Notes: a model not told the origin generated them from the sequence alone. A stretch of 64,000 nucleotides of DNA from MGBC114079 sp964531385 (GCA_964531385.1 CAZHGC010000006.1:1-64000); one strand, 5' to 3'; shown: positions 8,401 through 17,155, counted from the stretch's first letter. Translations and numbers: made by a program.

Positions 8401-10201
8401 CTGTCAAATACAAGTCTTTCTTTCCTGTATATCCTCCGGTAGCACCTGTATATTCTCCTTCACAAACTTCATAAGTATCAAAATCAGCAGTTGCTTTGCT
8501 TGAAACAGAAGCAACAGTTAAAGTTTTGTCGCCATATCCAAGTTTCAAAATTGTAGTCGGTGCAGTTCCTGCCGCCATTTCAGCTTTAACAGAAACAACG
8601 TTTGAAAAATCAACATTGCTAATCATAGCCGAAAAAGTACGATTAATCGAATTCAAGGAAGTTCCCGAAACTTCAGCCCCTGTAACAGCAGCTGCTTTCG
8701 AAAGGTCAACGTTTCTTTCTTTTCCGTCTTTTAAAACAAGTTTAAGACTCTTTAAATTAAACAAATTAACATCAGAAGAAACTCCGCCAAGATAATTAAC
8801 AGTTGCATCAGAATTAACTTTTGCAATTTCATCTACAATACCTTTGTAAGGTGTTGTTTTGTCGTCAGGCTCGCCTGAATAGTCTCCAAGAACAACTTCA
8901 TCAGCCAAAGCTCCAACAACAGCAATGTTTTTCTTATCGTTTGATAAAGGAAGAATGTTTCCTTCGTTTTTAAGAAGAACCCAAGACTCTTCTGCTGCCT
9001 TTTCAGCAACTTCAACGTGTTCAGCTTTTTCAAGAACAGATTTTGTAATTGTTGAATAAGGAACGTTTGTCTGGTCATCAAATTCTCCCGTTCTCATTCT
9101 TTGAAGGAAAAGTCTGTAAATATTAAGGTCAAGTTCGTCTTCTTTCAAATATCCGTTATTAACTGCGTCAAGCAAAGTTGTTGGTGCCGCAGAACCACAA
9201 TCGATGTCGTTTCCGGCTTTAAATCCCTTTGCAATTGATTCTGCCGCAGTAATTTGAGAAACTTCTTTTTCCGGAACAAGAGCTTTTTTATATGTATTCA
9301 TCTTTCCGCCAACTTCTGTTCCGCCAAGGTCTTGAACAGCACCACAGTCACCTGTAACATATCCCGTAAATCCCCAGTTTCTTCTAAGAAGTTCTGTCAA
9401 AATATAAGGATTGGCAGCCGAAGGAATATAATCATAGACAGTTTCGCCGTTTCTCGTAAGAGTTGTAGCATTGTATGAACTCATAGCAGATGCAGGGTTC
9501 GCACCCTCAACAACATTCTGGAAAACTTTTCCGTAATATTCTTTCAAAGTTCTTTCATCAAGCTTTGAAGAACCGCCCCTTCTTTCGTTTTCACAGTTGT
9601 TTGCAATAAAATGCTTAACTGTTGCAATTGTTTTCAAATATTTTTCGTCGTTTCCCTGCATACCTTTAACAAATTCAATACCAATTTGACCGGTAAGATA
9701 AGGGTCTTCGCCGTAAGTTTCCTCGTTTCTTCCCCAACGTGGGTCTCTTGCCATATTTATCGTCGGGCTCCAATAAGATAAGTTATATCTTGAGTTTTTT
9801 CCTCTTGCCTCAGTTGATGTTATATCTGCAGCCTCTCTTATAAGCTCTCTGTTCCAAGTATTTGACATTGAAAGGCTTGTCGGAAAACTTGTCGCTTTTC
9901 CTTGTCTTGCAACACCGTGCAAACCTTCTCGCCAATAATTGTAAGAACTAACACCAAGTCTCGGAATTGCCGGAGCGTTATTTCCTGTCTGAGAAATTTT
10001 TTCTTCAAGAGTCATTCTCGAAACCAAATCCGCAGCACGTTCTTCAAAAGAGAGACTTGTATCAAGATATGGCAAAACCTCTTCCGAAGCAGTTCCCTCC
10101 TCGCTCGCAGTATCCGCAAAACTATGCATAGGCAAACATGAAGTCATTAACGAAACACTCATAACAACACCTACAATTCTTTTGCATAAAGATTTTTTCA
10201 T
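5453..10201 (-). CDS. Secreted multidomain GH3 beta-glycosidase (beta-xylosidase/beta-glucosidase type)
   Basis: 1582 residues with signal peptide (1-29). GH3 N-terminal barrel at residues about 45-380: KH pair at 196-197, nucleophile Asp285 in VTGDCGAV. GH3 C-terminal domain at about 395-720, with acid/base candidate Glu636 (SESHDRSS). It is interrupted at about 475-605 by an inserted beta-rich, CBM6-like module. Fibronectin-III-like domain at about 780-900, Ig-like (Big_2) domain at about 945-1003, then a helical FIVAR-like segment. The C-terminal third carries a second Ig-like stretch, a CBM6-like module and a terminal beta-rich module. Removes terminal xylose, arabinose or glucose from plant polysaccharides; exact specificity cannot be read. 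No dockerin or cell-wall anchor seen. Divergent from an AraC regulator. Confidence 0.88.
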   Translation of the reverse strand: MKKSLCKRIVGVVMSVSLMTSCLPMHSFADTASEEGTASEEVLPYLDTSLSFEERAADLVSRMTLEEKISQTGNNAPAIPRLGVSSYNYWREGLHGVARQGKATSFPTSLSMSNTWNRELIREAADITSTEARGKNSRYNLSYWSPTINMARDPRWGRNEETYGEDPYLTGQIGIEFVKGMQGNDEKYLKTIATVKHFIANNCENERRGGSSKLDERTLKEYYGKVFQNVVEGANPASAMSSYNATTLTRNGETVYDYIPSAANPYILTELLRRNWGFTGYVTGDCGAVQDLGGTEVGGKMNTYKKALVPEKEVSQITAAESIAKGFKAGNDIDCGSAAPTTLLDAVNNGYLKEDELDLNIYRLFLQRMRTGEFDDQTNVPYSTITKSVLEKAEHVEVAEKAAEESWVLLKNEGNILPLSNDKKNIAVVGALADEVVLGDYSGEPDDKTTPYKGIVDEIAKVNSDATVNYLGGVSSDVNLFNLKSLKLVLKDGKERNVDLSKAAAVTGAEVSGTSLNSINRTFSAMISNVDFSNVVSVKAEMAAGTAPTTILKLGYGDKTLTVASVSSKATADFDTYEVCEGEYTGATGGYTGKKDLYLTVSVASTPFSVENYKTELDNADVIIAYAGTTLDDSSESHDRSSIALPTSQKHVSEIAEAYPDKTIVVMQTVGQIDVTPFAKNSKAILWTSYNGQTQGIALGKVLTGQVNPSGKLTTTWYPVEDLEKMPVNTKSENKITKDGLTYSYNDYSIRSTESFPGRTYQYYNGTPIYPFGFGLSYTNFEYSNIKVSESSVDANGKVTVTADVKNAGSVAGSEVVQLYVSVPNADGKTLPLKQLKGFDKLSLAAGETKTVSFELNIKDMNFFDETTQKIYVPTGEYTIYVAKNANDENALTQKINVSGTLESKLKTVAVVPTGLKVTGVYLEGDATSDSETAVDAQASVYMSDEVKVDLKDATVKYSSSDESVAVVDESGVVTAGIKEGIATITVSATIGDVTKETSFPVICELKAKATDEMKSGYLTKLETEFKQCIKAAYSDENYAKVTTVYNSAKDAINSAKDVVTLTSVYEKAINDLRAVEQDKLTESYSIASENEAYIAESVIDYRENGIPMYSATDKTITGTVTSSNPYTGIVLKAKKDNAFVDSSKLKWKLEKVDDSKREPATIDYDTGVLTVKENGVVKITAVNAETLECGKAIIFVNLQVEGELADDGGVANLLDSKNGASGSETGPNNAGSTKDSWLEFKGIKLEGLKEIVLRNSYKTAGSAVLNVSLAKDSYPVNLLASGSVNSTGSWESWAETTLTINQDIIENAILDENGLTSIFVQTNSANLDYFKLIYEEPAKQPYTVKKSASDSQGVIKITLSHKPNTENGVLVGAVFDENGKMSKMAKTSVTDSGTYSLDGGFAAGEKISLFVWNNIDEMKPISDVTSMNYSEPELVVYNFSDSKFDGFFGTKNVTPDGQALPEVDGLSGYSAWIKAGGNSYKFQGKDYTFSRSLQAGSGGDKKRCLYFTPKGECTVTALFDGNGSAGREMYIAQGGTKLASGASAQTGIVEVSAKITDTSKPVYVYGGGSNKRLFAIFVEYK

Positions 10202-10240
10202 GTGCGTACCTCCTTGTAAAATTTAATTTTCAAATTTTTG

Positions 10241-10260
10241 TTGCAGTATACATACTGCAA
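10241..10260. promoter_or_regulatory. Perfect palindrome upstream of the GH3 gene
   Basis: TTGCAGTAT and ATACTGCAA form a perfect inverted repeat with a 2-bp spacer, 40 bp upstream of the GH3 start. It is a candidate operator in the 5' leader. The symmetric form fits a LacI- or MarR-like dimer better than the direct-repeat sites usual for AraC proteins. Confidence 0.5.
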
Positions 10261-10372
10261 TAAGTACTTTAAGCAACTCCTGCACAAAAAACAAAAATCA
10301 AACAAAAATATTCTTTTATAATTTTTCTTTTTGTGCGAAATTGCTTATAAAATCTCATATTTTTATTTACAC

Positions 10373-10401
10373 TTGAATTTTAACATAAAATATTTTATAA
10401 T
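10373..10401 (+). promoter_or_regulatory. Sigma-A promoter of the AraC regulator
   Basis: TTGAAT (10373-10378), 17 bp, TATAAT (10396-10401), about 40 bp before the AAAGGAGG ribosome site at 10441-10448. Confidence 0.65.
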
Positions 10402-10458
10402 GATAGTCATATATAATTAAATATTAGCCAAAAGTTGCACAAAGGAGGAATAATTGCT

Positions 10459-11253
10459 ATGTTGCCGTTTTATGAACTTCAACACGATAAATTAAATGTA
10501 ATCCATAATATGCGTGAACTCTCCTTTCCCGCACACATACACGAAAACATCGAAATTCTCTATGTCTATAACGGAACCCAACATTTAACAATTGCCGGAA
10601 AAAATTACAAAGTAAATAAAGGAGACTCTGCAATAATATTTCCAAATTTATTGCACACTTACTATAAAGCCGAAGAAAAATCCGCCGACGGCATTTTAAT
10701 AATATGTGACCCCAAAATATTTTTCGATATGTTTCCAAATTTAACAAACTCTTTTCCAAAAAATCCCGTCATAAAAAGCAGTTCTTTCAATGACGAGGCA
10801 GTTTTTGCGTTCAATCAAATAAAAACAGCAACATCTTTCCCAATAAAGCTCGGCTTAACCTACATAATAACAGCACATATATTCGAAAATATAGAAATAG
10901 AAAAAAATACAGATGTCCATTCCGAAAACATAACGCAAAAAATTATTGAATATATATCAAAAAACTTCACAAATCAACTAACCCTCGACACACTCGCAAA
11001 AGACCTCTGCGTAAGTAAATATTATATATCCCATATATTCTCTGAAAAAATGAAAATGAATTTCAGAACATACCTCGGAATAATACGTGCCGACCACGCC
11101 GCAAAACTAATCCGAATGACAAATGATTCATTAACCGAAATCAGCAACAACTCAGGCTTCGAAAGCCAGCGAACTTTCAATCGAATTTTTCGCCAAATAT
11201 ATGAAATGAGCCCAAGAGAATATAAATATTCAATAAGTCAACAAAAAAAATAA
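10459..11253 (+). CDS. AraC family regulator with cupin sensor domain
   Basis: 264 residues. Start at ATG 10459, 10 bp after AAAGGAGG; the in-frame codon at 10435 lies upstream of that site and is rejected. Residues about 15-90 form an AraC-type cupin (HIHENIEILYVYNGTQHLTI) that would bind a sugar. Residues about 165-264 hold two helix-turn-helix units (LTLDTLAKDLCVSKYYISHIF and LTEISNNSGFESQRTFNRIF, each the usual AraC pattern), ending in SPREYK. Transcribed divergently from the GH3 gene across 257 bp, so it is the likely activator of that glycosidase. Confidence 0.88.
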   Translation: MLPFYELQHDKLNVIHNMRELSFPAHIHENIEILYVYNGTQHLTIAGKNYKVNKGDSAIIFPNLLHTYYKAEEKSADGILIICDPKIFFDMFPNLTNSFPKNPVIKSSSFNDEAVFAFNQIKTATSFPIKLGLTYIITAHIFENIEIEKNTDVHSENITQKIIEYISKNFTNQLTLDTLAKDLCVSKYYISHIFSEKMKMNFRTYLGIIRADHAAKLIRMTNDSLTEISNNSGFESQRTFNRIFRQIYEMSPREYKYSISQQKK

Positions 11254-11269
11254 TTCATAACAAACAAAT

Positions 11270-11300
11270 AAAGAGTGCAAAAAACGTTTTCGCACTCTTT
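11270..11300. terminator. Bidirectional terminator between the AraC and TolC-like genes
   Basis: AAAGAGTGC (11270-11278) pairs with GCACTCTTT (11292-11300). The genes converge here, and A- and T-runs flank the stem. Confidence 0.8.
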
Positions 11301-11314
11301 AAAATTATTAATTT

Positions 11315-12385
11315 TTATAAAAGCTCCGGATTTTCAAGCTTTTCAACAAGAAGCTTATGTTCATAAACTTGCTCTTGAATTGTGTTTTCAAGATTTTTTA
11401 TATTATACTTTTGTTCTTGAACTTCAATTTCCGTTGCTTTTCCAAGTTTAAGATTAAGTTCTTTTATTTTAAGCTGATTATTCATATTTTCAAGTTCTGC
11501 CAAATTCGATTTATACTCATTTTCAAGTTTCAAAATCTCATTATAATTTTTTGTAATATTCTCTCTAAGCTCTGTTTTTGTGTCTTCAAGGCTTCTAACC
11601 GCTTTGTTATAACTAACTTTCTTTGCTTCGCTTGTATTGTCTCCCGTTTCGGCAATATAAAGCTCAAGACCATATTTCAAAACATCAACTTCATTTTCTT
11701 TTTCTTTAACCCCGCTGTTTGAATCAACAGCAAGTGTAATAATTGAATTCAAATCAACATTTCCAATGGGCAAATATTCAATTTTTTTCCCCAAATCAAG
11801 TTCATACTTTGTTGCCAAATCATTTCCAAGAACTTTGTTAAGAGAAACATACGCATCATCAATGTTGTTTTGAAGTTCTTCTTTTTGCTTCAAAAGATTT
11901 TTATACTCAAGTTTTTCGCTTTCATATTCATTTTGACTAATTCTTCCAAATTTCAATTTAACTTCGGAAATTTTAAGCTGTTTTTCTTTAAGCAAAGCTT
12001 CTTCTTCAAAAAGCTCAATATTTTTTTCGGCTTTCAAAATATCGATAAAAAAACAGAAAACCGAATATTCAACATTTTGTTTTTCTTTTTCCAAAGAAAG
12101 TTTGTTTTTCGAAATCTTATTTGCAAGTTCTTTAAGTTGAACCGCAAGGCTTGCAATTTGCTCTGTTTCTCCCGAACTTAAAAAATTATTTTTTGTTCTT
12201 GTTATTTCAAGGTCGGTAACTTCATTTTCTTCGTCATAACTTTTAATCTCTTTGCTATATTTCAAAGCCTTTTTAACCGCTTCATCAATCGTTAAAACTT
12301 CCCTCGTTTCGCAAAAAGCAAAAACCGAAGAATTAAAGCAAAAAAGAGCAGTCAAAACAAAAGCCGCCGCTTTTTTCAATTTCAT
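11315..12385 (-). CDS. TolC family (outer-membrane-efflux-like) exported coiled-coil protein
   Basis: 356 residues from the second of two adjacent Met codons, which has better spacing to GGAGG; the first (12388) is possible. Signal peptide at residues 1-27. Then LTIDEAVKKALKYSKEIKS, the repeat start typical of TolC/OEP proteins, followed by long Lys/Glu-rich helices. A second LxLG-type repeat (GKKIEYLPIGNVDLNSIITLAV...) begins near residue 205. TolC homologues occur in Clostridia although no outer membrane is expected; function there is unclear. An RND pump with membrane-fusion lipoprotein lies 11 kb away and could be a partner (inference). Monocistronic. Confidence 0.65.
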   Translation of the reverse strand: MKLKKAAAFVLTALFCFNSSVFAFCETREVLTIDEAVKKALKYSKEIKSYDEENEVTDLEITRTKNNFLSSGETEQIASLAVQLKELANKISKNKLSLEKEKQNVEYSVFCFFIDILKAEKNIELFEEEALLKEKQLKISEVKLKFGRISQNEYESEKLEYKNLLKQKEELQNNIDDAYVSLNKVLGNDLATKYELDLGKKIEYLPIGNVDLNSIITLAVDSNSGVKEKENEVDVLKYGLELYIAETGDNTSEAKKVSYNKAVRSLEDTKTELRENITKNYNEILKLENEYKSNLAELENMNNQLKIKELNLKLGKATEIEVQEQKYNIKNLENTIQEQVYEHKLLVEKLENPELL

Positions 12386-12388
12386 CAT

Positions 12389-13347
12389 AAAACCTCCAAA
12401 TAATTAAAATTCACATTTAAGACAACACAAACACAATCATTTTATTAATTATGCAATAAAAATATTTTCAAGTTATGTAATAACTGTTTTTATAAATAAA
12501 AATATATATCACGAAAATTTTACGCATATTAAAACAAAATTAAAATTAGATTAGAAAAAATATTATAACCAATATTGTATATCAAATCATCTGAATTTAA
12601 AAGACAAAAAATTTTTAAAATAAAATCACGTTCATTTCATAAAATTACCGTTAACAAATACCTTTAATAAAAGGAATCTTTCATTAAACAATTTAGCATA
12701 TTTTCCATAACAGATATATTTTTAGATAGAGTTGCTATATATTGTTTATGCAAAAGCAATGCGTATTTACGTAATATATATTTAGAGTTACGTGAGCATT
12801 TTCATTCAAAAATCAACTTTTATCCTCCGATAATAAACATTTGACAGCCAATGGATACATTCTATTTTCCAATGTTCTCTTGATAAAAAGCAATTCTTCA
12901 AAGGGGATTTTTTGATTTTTTTATGAAACAAACGTGATGATTTCATTTTAGCCCTCTCCAATTTTATTTAATGTAAAAATTACAAAACTCAAAAAACATT
13001 TAAAGCGTTTATTACATTATTTACATATCAAAATATACAAAATAAAAATTTGCAAGTGCTTTATAGCATTTTACCACAAAACACTTACAAATTAAATTTC
13101 AAAACTTAAAATATTACAAACCGTAAGTTTCGTTGCAACCACAAAAACACATAAAAAGCCACAAACATAATCGTCATATCTCTCACCAAAACAAACAATA
13201 AAAATTTCATTTTTCAAAAAAACACATTCAATAAACCATAAATTCCTCATCTGGCTTAGTATTTTTGCAAAAATAACCTTTACAAATCAATCAAAATTTG
13301 TTAAAATTGCATTAAACCAAAAATTTATAGAGAGGAATGATTATATT
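12389..13347. other. Long gene-free stretch between the TolC-like and TRAP genes
   Basis: About 960 bp, very A/T-rich. The only recognisable content is the decayed transposase remnant at 12664-12946. The last 100 bp holds the leader of the TRAP receptor gene with a GAGAGGA ribosome site; no convincing -35/-10 pair was identified. Confidence 0.7.
12664..12946 (-). pseudogene. Remnant of an ISAs1-like transposase C-terminus
   Basis: Read on the minus strand, three frames together reconstruct the end of a transposase. Frame 1 (12946-12806, an open 46-codon stretch from ATG) gives CFLSREHWKIECIHWLSNVYY. The next frame gives SEDKS, a stop, then FLNENAHVTLNI. The third frame gives LRKYALLLHKQYIATLSKN and then MENMLNCLMKDSFY before a stop at 12664. 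The pattern HW-IE-HW-L-V followed by ED, NAH-TLN and LRK-AL matches the conserved C-terminus of ISAs1-type transposases. Two frameshifts and one stop show that it is dead. No terminal inverted repeats were found. Confidence 0.6.
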
Positions 13348-14466
13348 ATGAGAAAATTTTTAGGTGTATTTATGTCACTTATTCTTATATTTGGGTTAAC
13401 TGCCTGTGCGTCTCAAGAAAGAAGTGACAGCAGAGATTCAAGGTATAAAGGAAGTGTTGCTGAATCGAGAGTTCGTGACAGAAAAAAACTTTTAGCTTTG
13501 GAAGACGGAAATGCAAGTGCAGTTGAAAATGTTGTTACAGATACCGAAACTCCTAAAGAAAAAATAACCTTAAAACTTGCGGAAGTTCACGCAGAAGGTT
13601 ATCCAACAACTTTGGCAGACCAAAAATTTGCCGAACTTGTTAATCAAAAAACAGACGGAAGAATAACAATTGAAGTTTATTCCGACGGAAAACTCGGAGA
13701 CGAAACCGCAGTTATAGAAGCTATGCAAAACGGAACTGTCGATTTTGCTCGTGTAAGTGTTTCGCCAATGGCAAAAACTTCTCCAAACTTAAACGCATTG
13801 TCTTTGCCATATCTCTATGAAAACTCCGACCATATGTGGAAAGTTTTGAACAGCGATTTGGGCCAGCAAATGCTTGAAAGCATTTCAAGTGCCAATTTGG
13901 TAGGTCTTGCGTGGTATGACGGAGGTTCAAGAAACTTCTTCGCAAACAAAGAAATTAAATCTTTAGCCGACATAAAGGGGCTTCGCTTTAGAATGCAAAA
14001 CAACGACCTTATGTTTGGGCTTGCAAAAACTTTGGGAGCAGAACCGAAAGATATGCCTATGGGCGATATTAACAACGCCATTGAACAAGGAATTTTGGAC
14101 GGTGCCGAAAACAATATTCCAACTTATGAAAGCTTGGGCCACGTTGCATATGCACCTTACTACGTTTTTGATTCCCATTCAAGACTTCCCGAAATTCTTG
14201 CCGGAAGCCAAAAAACTTTTAACACTCTTTCTGCTGAAGAACAAAAAATTATCAAAGAATGTGCTAAAGAAACTCAAGCATATGAAATTGAACAATGGAG
14301 CAAGAGAGAGGTTGAATCAAAAGAAAAAGTTGAAAAACAAGGAGCCAAGTTTATTGAACTTAGTGATGAGGCAATGGCTGAAATCAGAAAGGCTTGCGAA
14401 CCTTTATATGATGAATTTGGAGCCGATTATAAAGACATTATTCAACAAATTAAAGATATGGCTTAA
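13348..14466 (+). CDS. dctP: TRAP transporter solute-binding lipoprotein (DctP family)
   Basis: 372 residues. Lipoprotein signal with lipobox LTAC (Cys20), so it is tethered outside the membrane. A charged linker (residues 21-75) leads into the DctP fold, from LKLAEVHAEGYPTTLADQKFAELV to the C-terminus, with the family's SLPYLY and GLRFRMQNN segments. Such proteins bind organic acids for TRAP import. No membrane subunits (dctQ or dctM) are found here or anywhere else in the window. The next gene, 26 bp on, is a chemoreceptor, so this protein may present its ligand to that receptor (inference). Confidence 0.88.
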   Translation: MRKFLGVFMSLILIFGLTACASQERSDSRDSRYKGSVAESRVRDRKKLLALEDGNASAVENVVTDTETPKEKITLKLAEVHAEGYPTTLADQKFAELVNQKTDGRITIEVYSDGKLGDETAVIEAMQNGTVDFARVSVSPMAKTSPNLNALSLPYLYENSDHMWKVLNSDLGQQMLESISSANLVGLAWYDGGSRNFFANKEIKSLADIKGLRFRMQNNDLMFGLAKTLGAEPKDMPMGDINNAIEQGILDGAENNIPTYESLGHVAYAPYYVFDSHSRLPEILAGSQKTFNTLSAEEQKIIKECAKETQAYEIEQWSKREVESKEKVEKQGAKFIELSDEAMAEIRKACEPLYDEFGADYKDIIQQIKDMA

Positions 14467-14492
14467 TTTGTCATTTGAAGGAGGAAAGGCGT

Positions 14493-16769
14493 ATGGGAAG
14501 TTTTAAAAAGTTTTGCCTTAATTTGCCTATTCGTGTTAAAATACTTTGTTCAATCGGTATTACAGTTATTTTGTTTATGGCTTTGATTTTAGCCAATAAT
14601 TTAATACTTCAAATTGTTTCATCAAAATACGAACAAGCTATAAGCGGTGCTGAATACAGATACAGCGTTGCAAATGATATTAACGCACTTATGGCAAACA
14701 CAAGCAAAGAAGTTACCACAGCACGATATAATTACAAAAACAAAAGCTCTTTGAACATTGCAAAAGAAAACATTTATGAAAATCTCGACGATATAATAAT
14801 TTCCGTTGAGCTTTATCGAAGAAGTATAAACGGAGATTATGCTTCTTCTGATGATAACGCCATTGTTCAAATGCAAATAACAGATGACATCGTTTCGGCT
14901 TATGATGAATATGTCGAAATTGTTGACAAAATTATGGAATATGGCTCAAACGGCGACCTTGAATCGTTATTAACAACCGATGCTCCCGTTTCAGCAATTA
15001 TCGAAAAAGTTGAAGGATATATCGATGAGCTTATGTACATATCCTATGAAGAATCAAAAGCAAGTACAGGTGCGGCTTATGATATGTCTGTAACAAGTTT
15101 AATAGTCTTAATTATTTTAAGCGTTGTAGATTGTATTATAGCCATTCTTTTGGGAATTTTGATTTCTTCAATAATTGTTAAACCAATAAAAAAACTCACT
15201 GCATTATCAACAAATGTTGCAAAAGGAAATTTTGACACAGAACTTGATATTGACACAAAAGATGAAATTGGAAAACTTTCAGATAATATCAATATAATGG
15301 TTCAAAATTTCGGCAATATTACAAATAAAATTCTTGACATATATTCAAACATTGAAGAAGGTTCTCTTTCTTCAAGAATAGATTCCGAAAATTATGTTGG
15401 AGCTTATAAAGATACTGTCGAAGCAATCAATAAAATAATCAACATTTTCGGCGATGATATGTGGACAGTTTTGAATTGTATAAAAGAATATGCAAGCGGT
15501 AATTTTGATTATGAAACTCCTAAATTTAAAGGCGAAAAAGCCGAATTCCAAGTTCAACTCGATATTTTCAAATCAACTCTCAGAAATATCAACGGAGATT
15601 TAACAAAGCTTATAAATGCCGTTATTTCAGGAAAGCTTGACGAACGTGTTGAATCCGAAAATTACACAGGTGAATGGAAAGACATAATCGATAACCTCAA
15701 CAAACTTGTTAACACAGTTGAAGAACCAATAAGCGAAACTTGCAGAATTCTTAAAGAAGTTGAAAATGCAAACTTTAACGTTCACTTAAACGGAAATTAC
15801 AGCGGTAATTTCGCTGTTATGCAAAATGCAATCAACTCAACAATTGAACATCTTAAAGTTTACATTAAAAACATTTCCGAAATTCTCACAAAAATGGCTG
15901 AAAAAGACCTTAACGTTTCAATCGATATTGAATATGCGGGAGATTTTAACGAAATAAAATCAGCCTTAACTTTAATTATTAACAACTTTAATATGCTTAT
16001 CCAGCAAATCGAAGATTCTGCCGAACAAGTTTCCGCAGGAGCAAACAGCATTGCCGACACAAGTAATAACCTTGCAATGGGTGCAACAACTCAGTCAATG
16101 TCAGTTAACAACATTGTTAAAGGAATTGAAGAAATTTCAACTCAATCCGAATATAGCTCGGCAAGCACAATGGAAGCTCATAATATGACAGAAAAAGTTA
16201 AAAACAAAATTGAAGCAGAAAACAATGATATGGGAAGTATGGTTGATGCAATGCAAGAAATCAGCCGAGCATCTGCTGATATTGAAAGCATCATCGGTGT
16301 TATCGAAGACATATCTTTCCAAACCAATATTCTTGCACTTAATGCAGCAATTGAAGCCGCAAGAGCCGGCTCCTATGGAAAAGGTTTCAGCGTTGTTGCC
16401 GAAGAAGTTAGAAATCTTGCATTAAGAAGTCACGATGCGGTTGCCGAAATTGCAACTTTAATCAACGTTGCGGTTGAAAAGGTTGGCGAAGGAACAGAAA
16501 TTGTAACTAACGCCGCAACTCAGCTTCAAGAAATTTCAAACTTTGTTGATAAAGTTTCAGCAATCGTTGAAAATGTCAACGATTCAAGCCAACAGCAATA
16601 TAGCTCAATTAAAGAACTCGAAAATGAAATTTCTCAAATCACAGATGTTGTTAATACAAACTCTGCAACATCTGAAGAAGCCGCATCTGCATCACAACAG
16701 CTTGCAAGTATGGCAACAGTTCTTAAAAGCTATGTTTCAGACTTTAACCTTATCACAAAAAATAAATAA
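14493..16769 (+). CDS. Methyl-accepting chemotaxis protein
   Basis: 758 residues. ATG 14493 chosen for GGAGG at 14480-14484. TM1 at residues 17-40; external four-helix-bundle type sensor domain at 41-199; TM2 at 200-229; HAMP at about 230-280. A long linker with further HAMP-like repeats (about 300-490; note repeated SENY-G-W/YKD motifs) precedes the cytoplasmic signalling helices. The conserved hairpin tip is at about 617-646 (NAAIEAARAG then GKGFSVVAEEVRNLA). Signals to CheA/CheW, which are not in the window. Pairing with the upstream binding protein suggests indirect ligand sensing. Terminator follows. Confidence 0.92.
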   Translation: MGSFKKFCLNLPIRVKILCSIGITVILFMALILANNLILQIVSSKYEQAISGAEYRYSVANDINALMANTSKEVTTARYNYKNKSSLNIAKENIYENLDDIIISVELYRRSINGDYASSDDNAIVQMQITDDIVSAYDEYVEIVDKIMEYGSNGDLESLLTTDAPVSAIIEKVEGYIDELMYISYEESKASTGAAYDMSVTSLIVLIILSVVDCIIAILLGILISSIIVKPIKKLTALSTNVAKGNFDTELDIDTKDEIGKLSDNINIMVQNFGNITNKILDIYSNIEEGSLSSRIDSENYVGAYKDTVEAINKIINIFGDDMWTVLNCIKEYASGNFDYETPKFKGEKAEFQVQLDIFKSTLRNINGDLTKLINAVISGKLDERVESENYTGEWKDIIDNLNKLVNTVEEPISETCRILKEVENANFNVHLNGNYSGNFAVMQNAINSTIEHLKVYIKNISEILTKMAEKDLNVSIDIEYAGDFNEIKSALTLIINNFNMLIQQIEDSAEQVSAGANSIADTSNNLAMGATTQSMSVNNIVKGIEEISTQSEYSSASTMEAHNMTEKVKNKIEAENNDMGSMVDAMQEISRASADIESIIGVIEDISFQTNILALNAAIEAARAGSYGKGFSVVAEEVRNLALRSHDAVAEIATLINVAVEKVGEGTEIVTNAATQLQEISNFVDKVSAIVENVNDSSQQQYSSIKELENEISQITDVVNTNSATSEEAASASQQLASMATVLKSYVSDFNLITKNK

Positions 16770-16793
16770 TTTGCTTTTTTAAGCTAACAATTT

Positions 16794-16845
16794 AAAACAA
16801 GAGACTTTTAATTTGCTTTGCAGATTTAAAAGTCTCTTTTGTTTT
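16794..16845 (+). terminator. Terminator after the chemoreceptor gene
   Basis: Long stem: AAAACAAGAGACTTTTAA pairs with TTAAAAGTCTCTTTTGTTTT, 25 bp after the stop codon. Confidence 0.85.
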
Positions 16846-16959
16846 AAAAGCCCTCCCCCAACAAGCAAAACATAAATTATAACAAAAAACTAACTCATAC
16901 CTCAAATTTGAGCATATTATAAAATATACAAAGTTTCATTTGCATTAAGGGGTGGTTTT

Positions 16960-17109
16960 ATGTGCTTCAAAAGAAAATTTGTCGGAATTGTAAGCCTTGC
17001 TGTCGGAATTGGTATGTTGCTTTCAATAGTTATGCCTTGGTTCAATTTTTTCACCGCAATAATATTTATATCATTCGGAATTTGGGAGCTTTTGTCTGTA
17101 TTGCCATAA
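16960..17109 (+). CDS. Small hydrophobic membrane protein, 49 residues
   Basis: Short gene starting ATG TGC TTC with an AAGGGGTGG ribosome site (16947-16955) and ending TAA at 17107. Residues about 6-22 and 27-44 form two hydrophobic helices separated by MPWFN, so it should be a membrane hairpin with a basic N-terminus (MCFKRKF). It has its own terminator directly after the stop. Similar tiny two-helix proteins are common hypothetical proteins in Clostridia; function unknown. The palindrome CTCAAATTTGAG (16903-16914) lies upstream. It sits in front of the spoIIIA operon end but on the opposite strand. Confidence 0.65.
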   Translation: MCFKRKFVGIVSLAVGIGMLLSIVMPWFNFFTAIIFISFGIWELLSVLP

Positions 17110-17113
17110 ATAA

Positions 17114-17155
17114 AAGCCTTATACTTTGAATTTTAAATTTCAAAATATAAGGCTT
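17114..17155 (+). terminator. Terminator between the small membrane protein and spoIIIAH
   Basis: AAGCCTTATACTTTGAA pairs with TTCAAAATATAAGGCTT, with A/T tails on both sides. It probably serves both convergent units. Confidence 0.8.

Noticed and set aside
12806..12946. 46-codon ORF as an independent small gene
   Set aside because: It has a ribosome-like site, but its sequence continues as transposase in other frames, so it is better read as part of a pseudogene.
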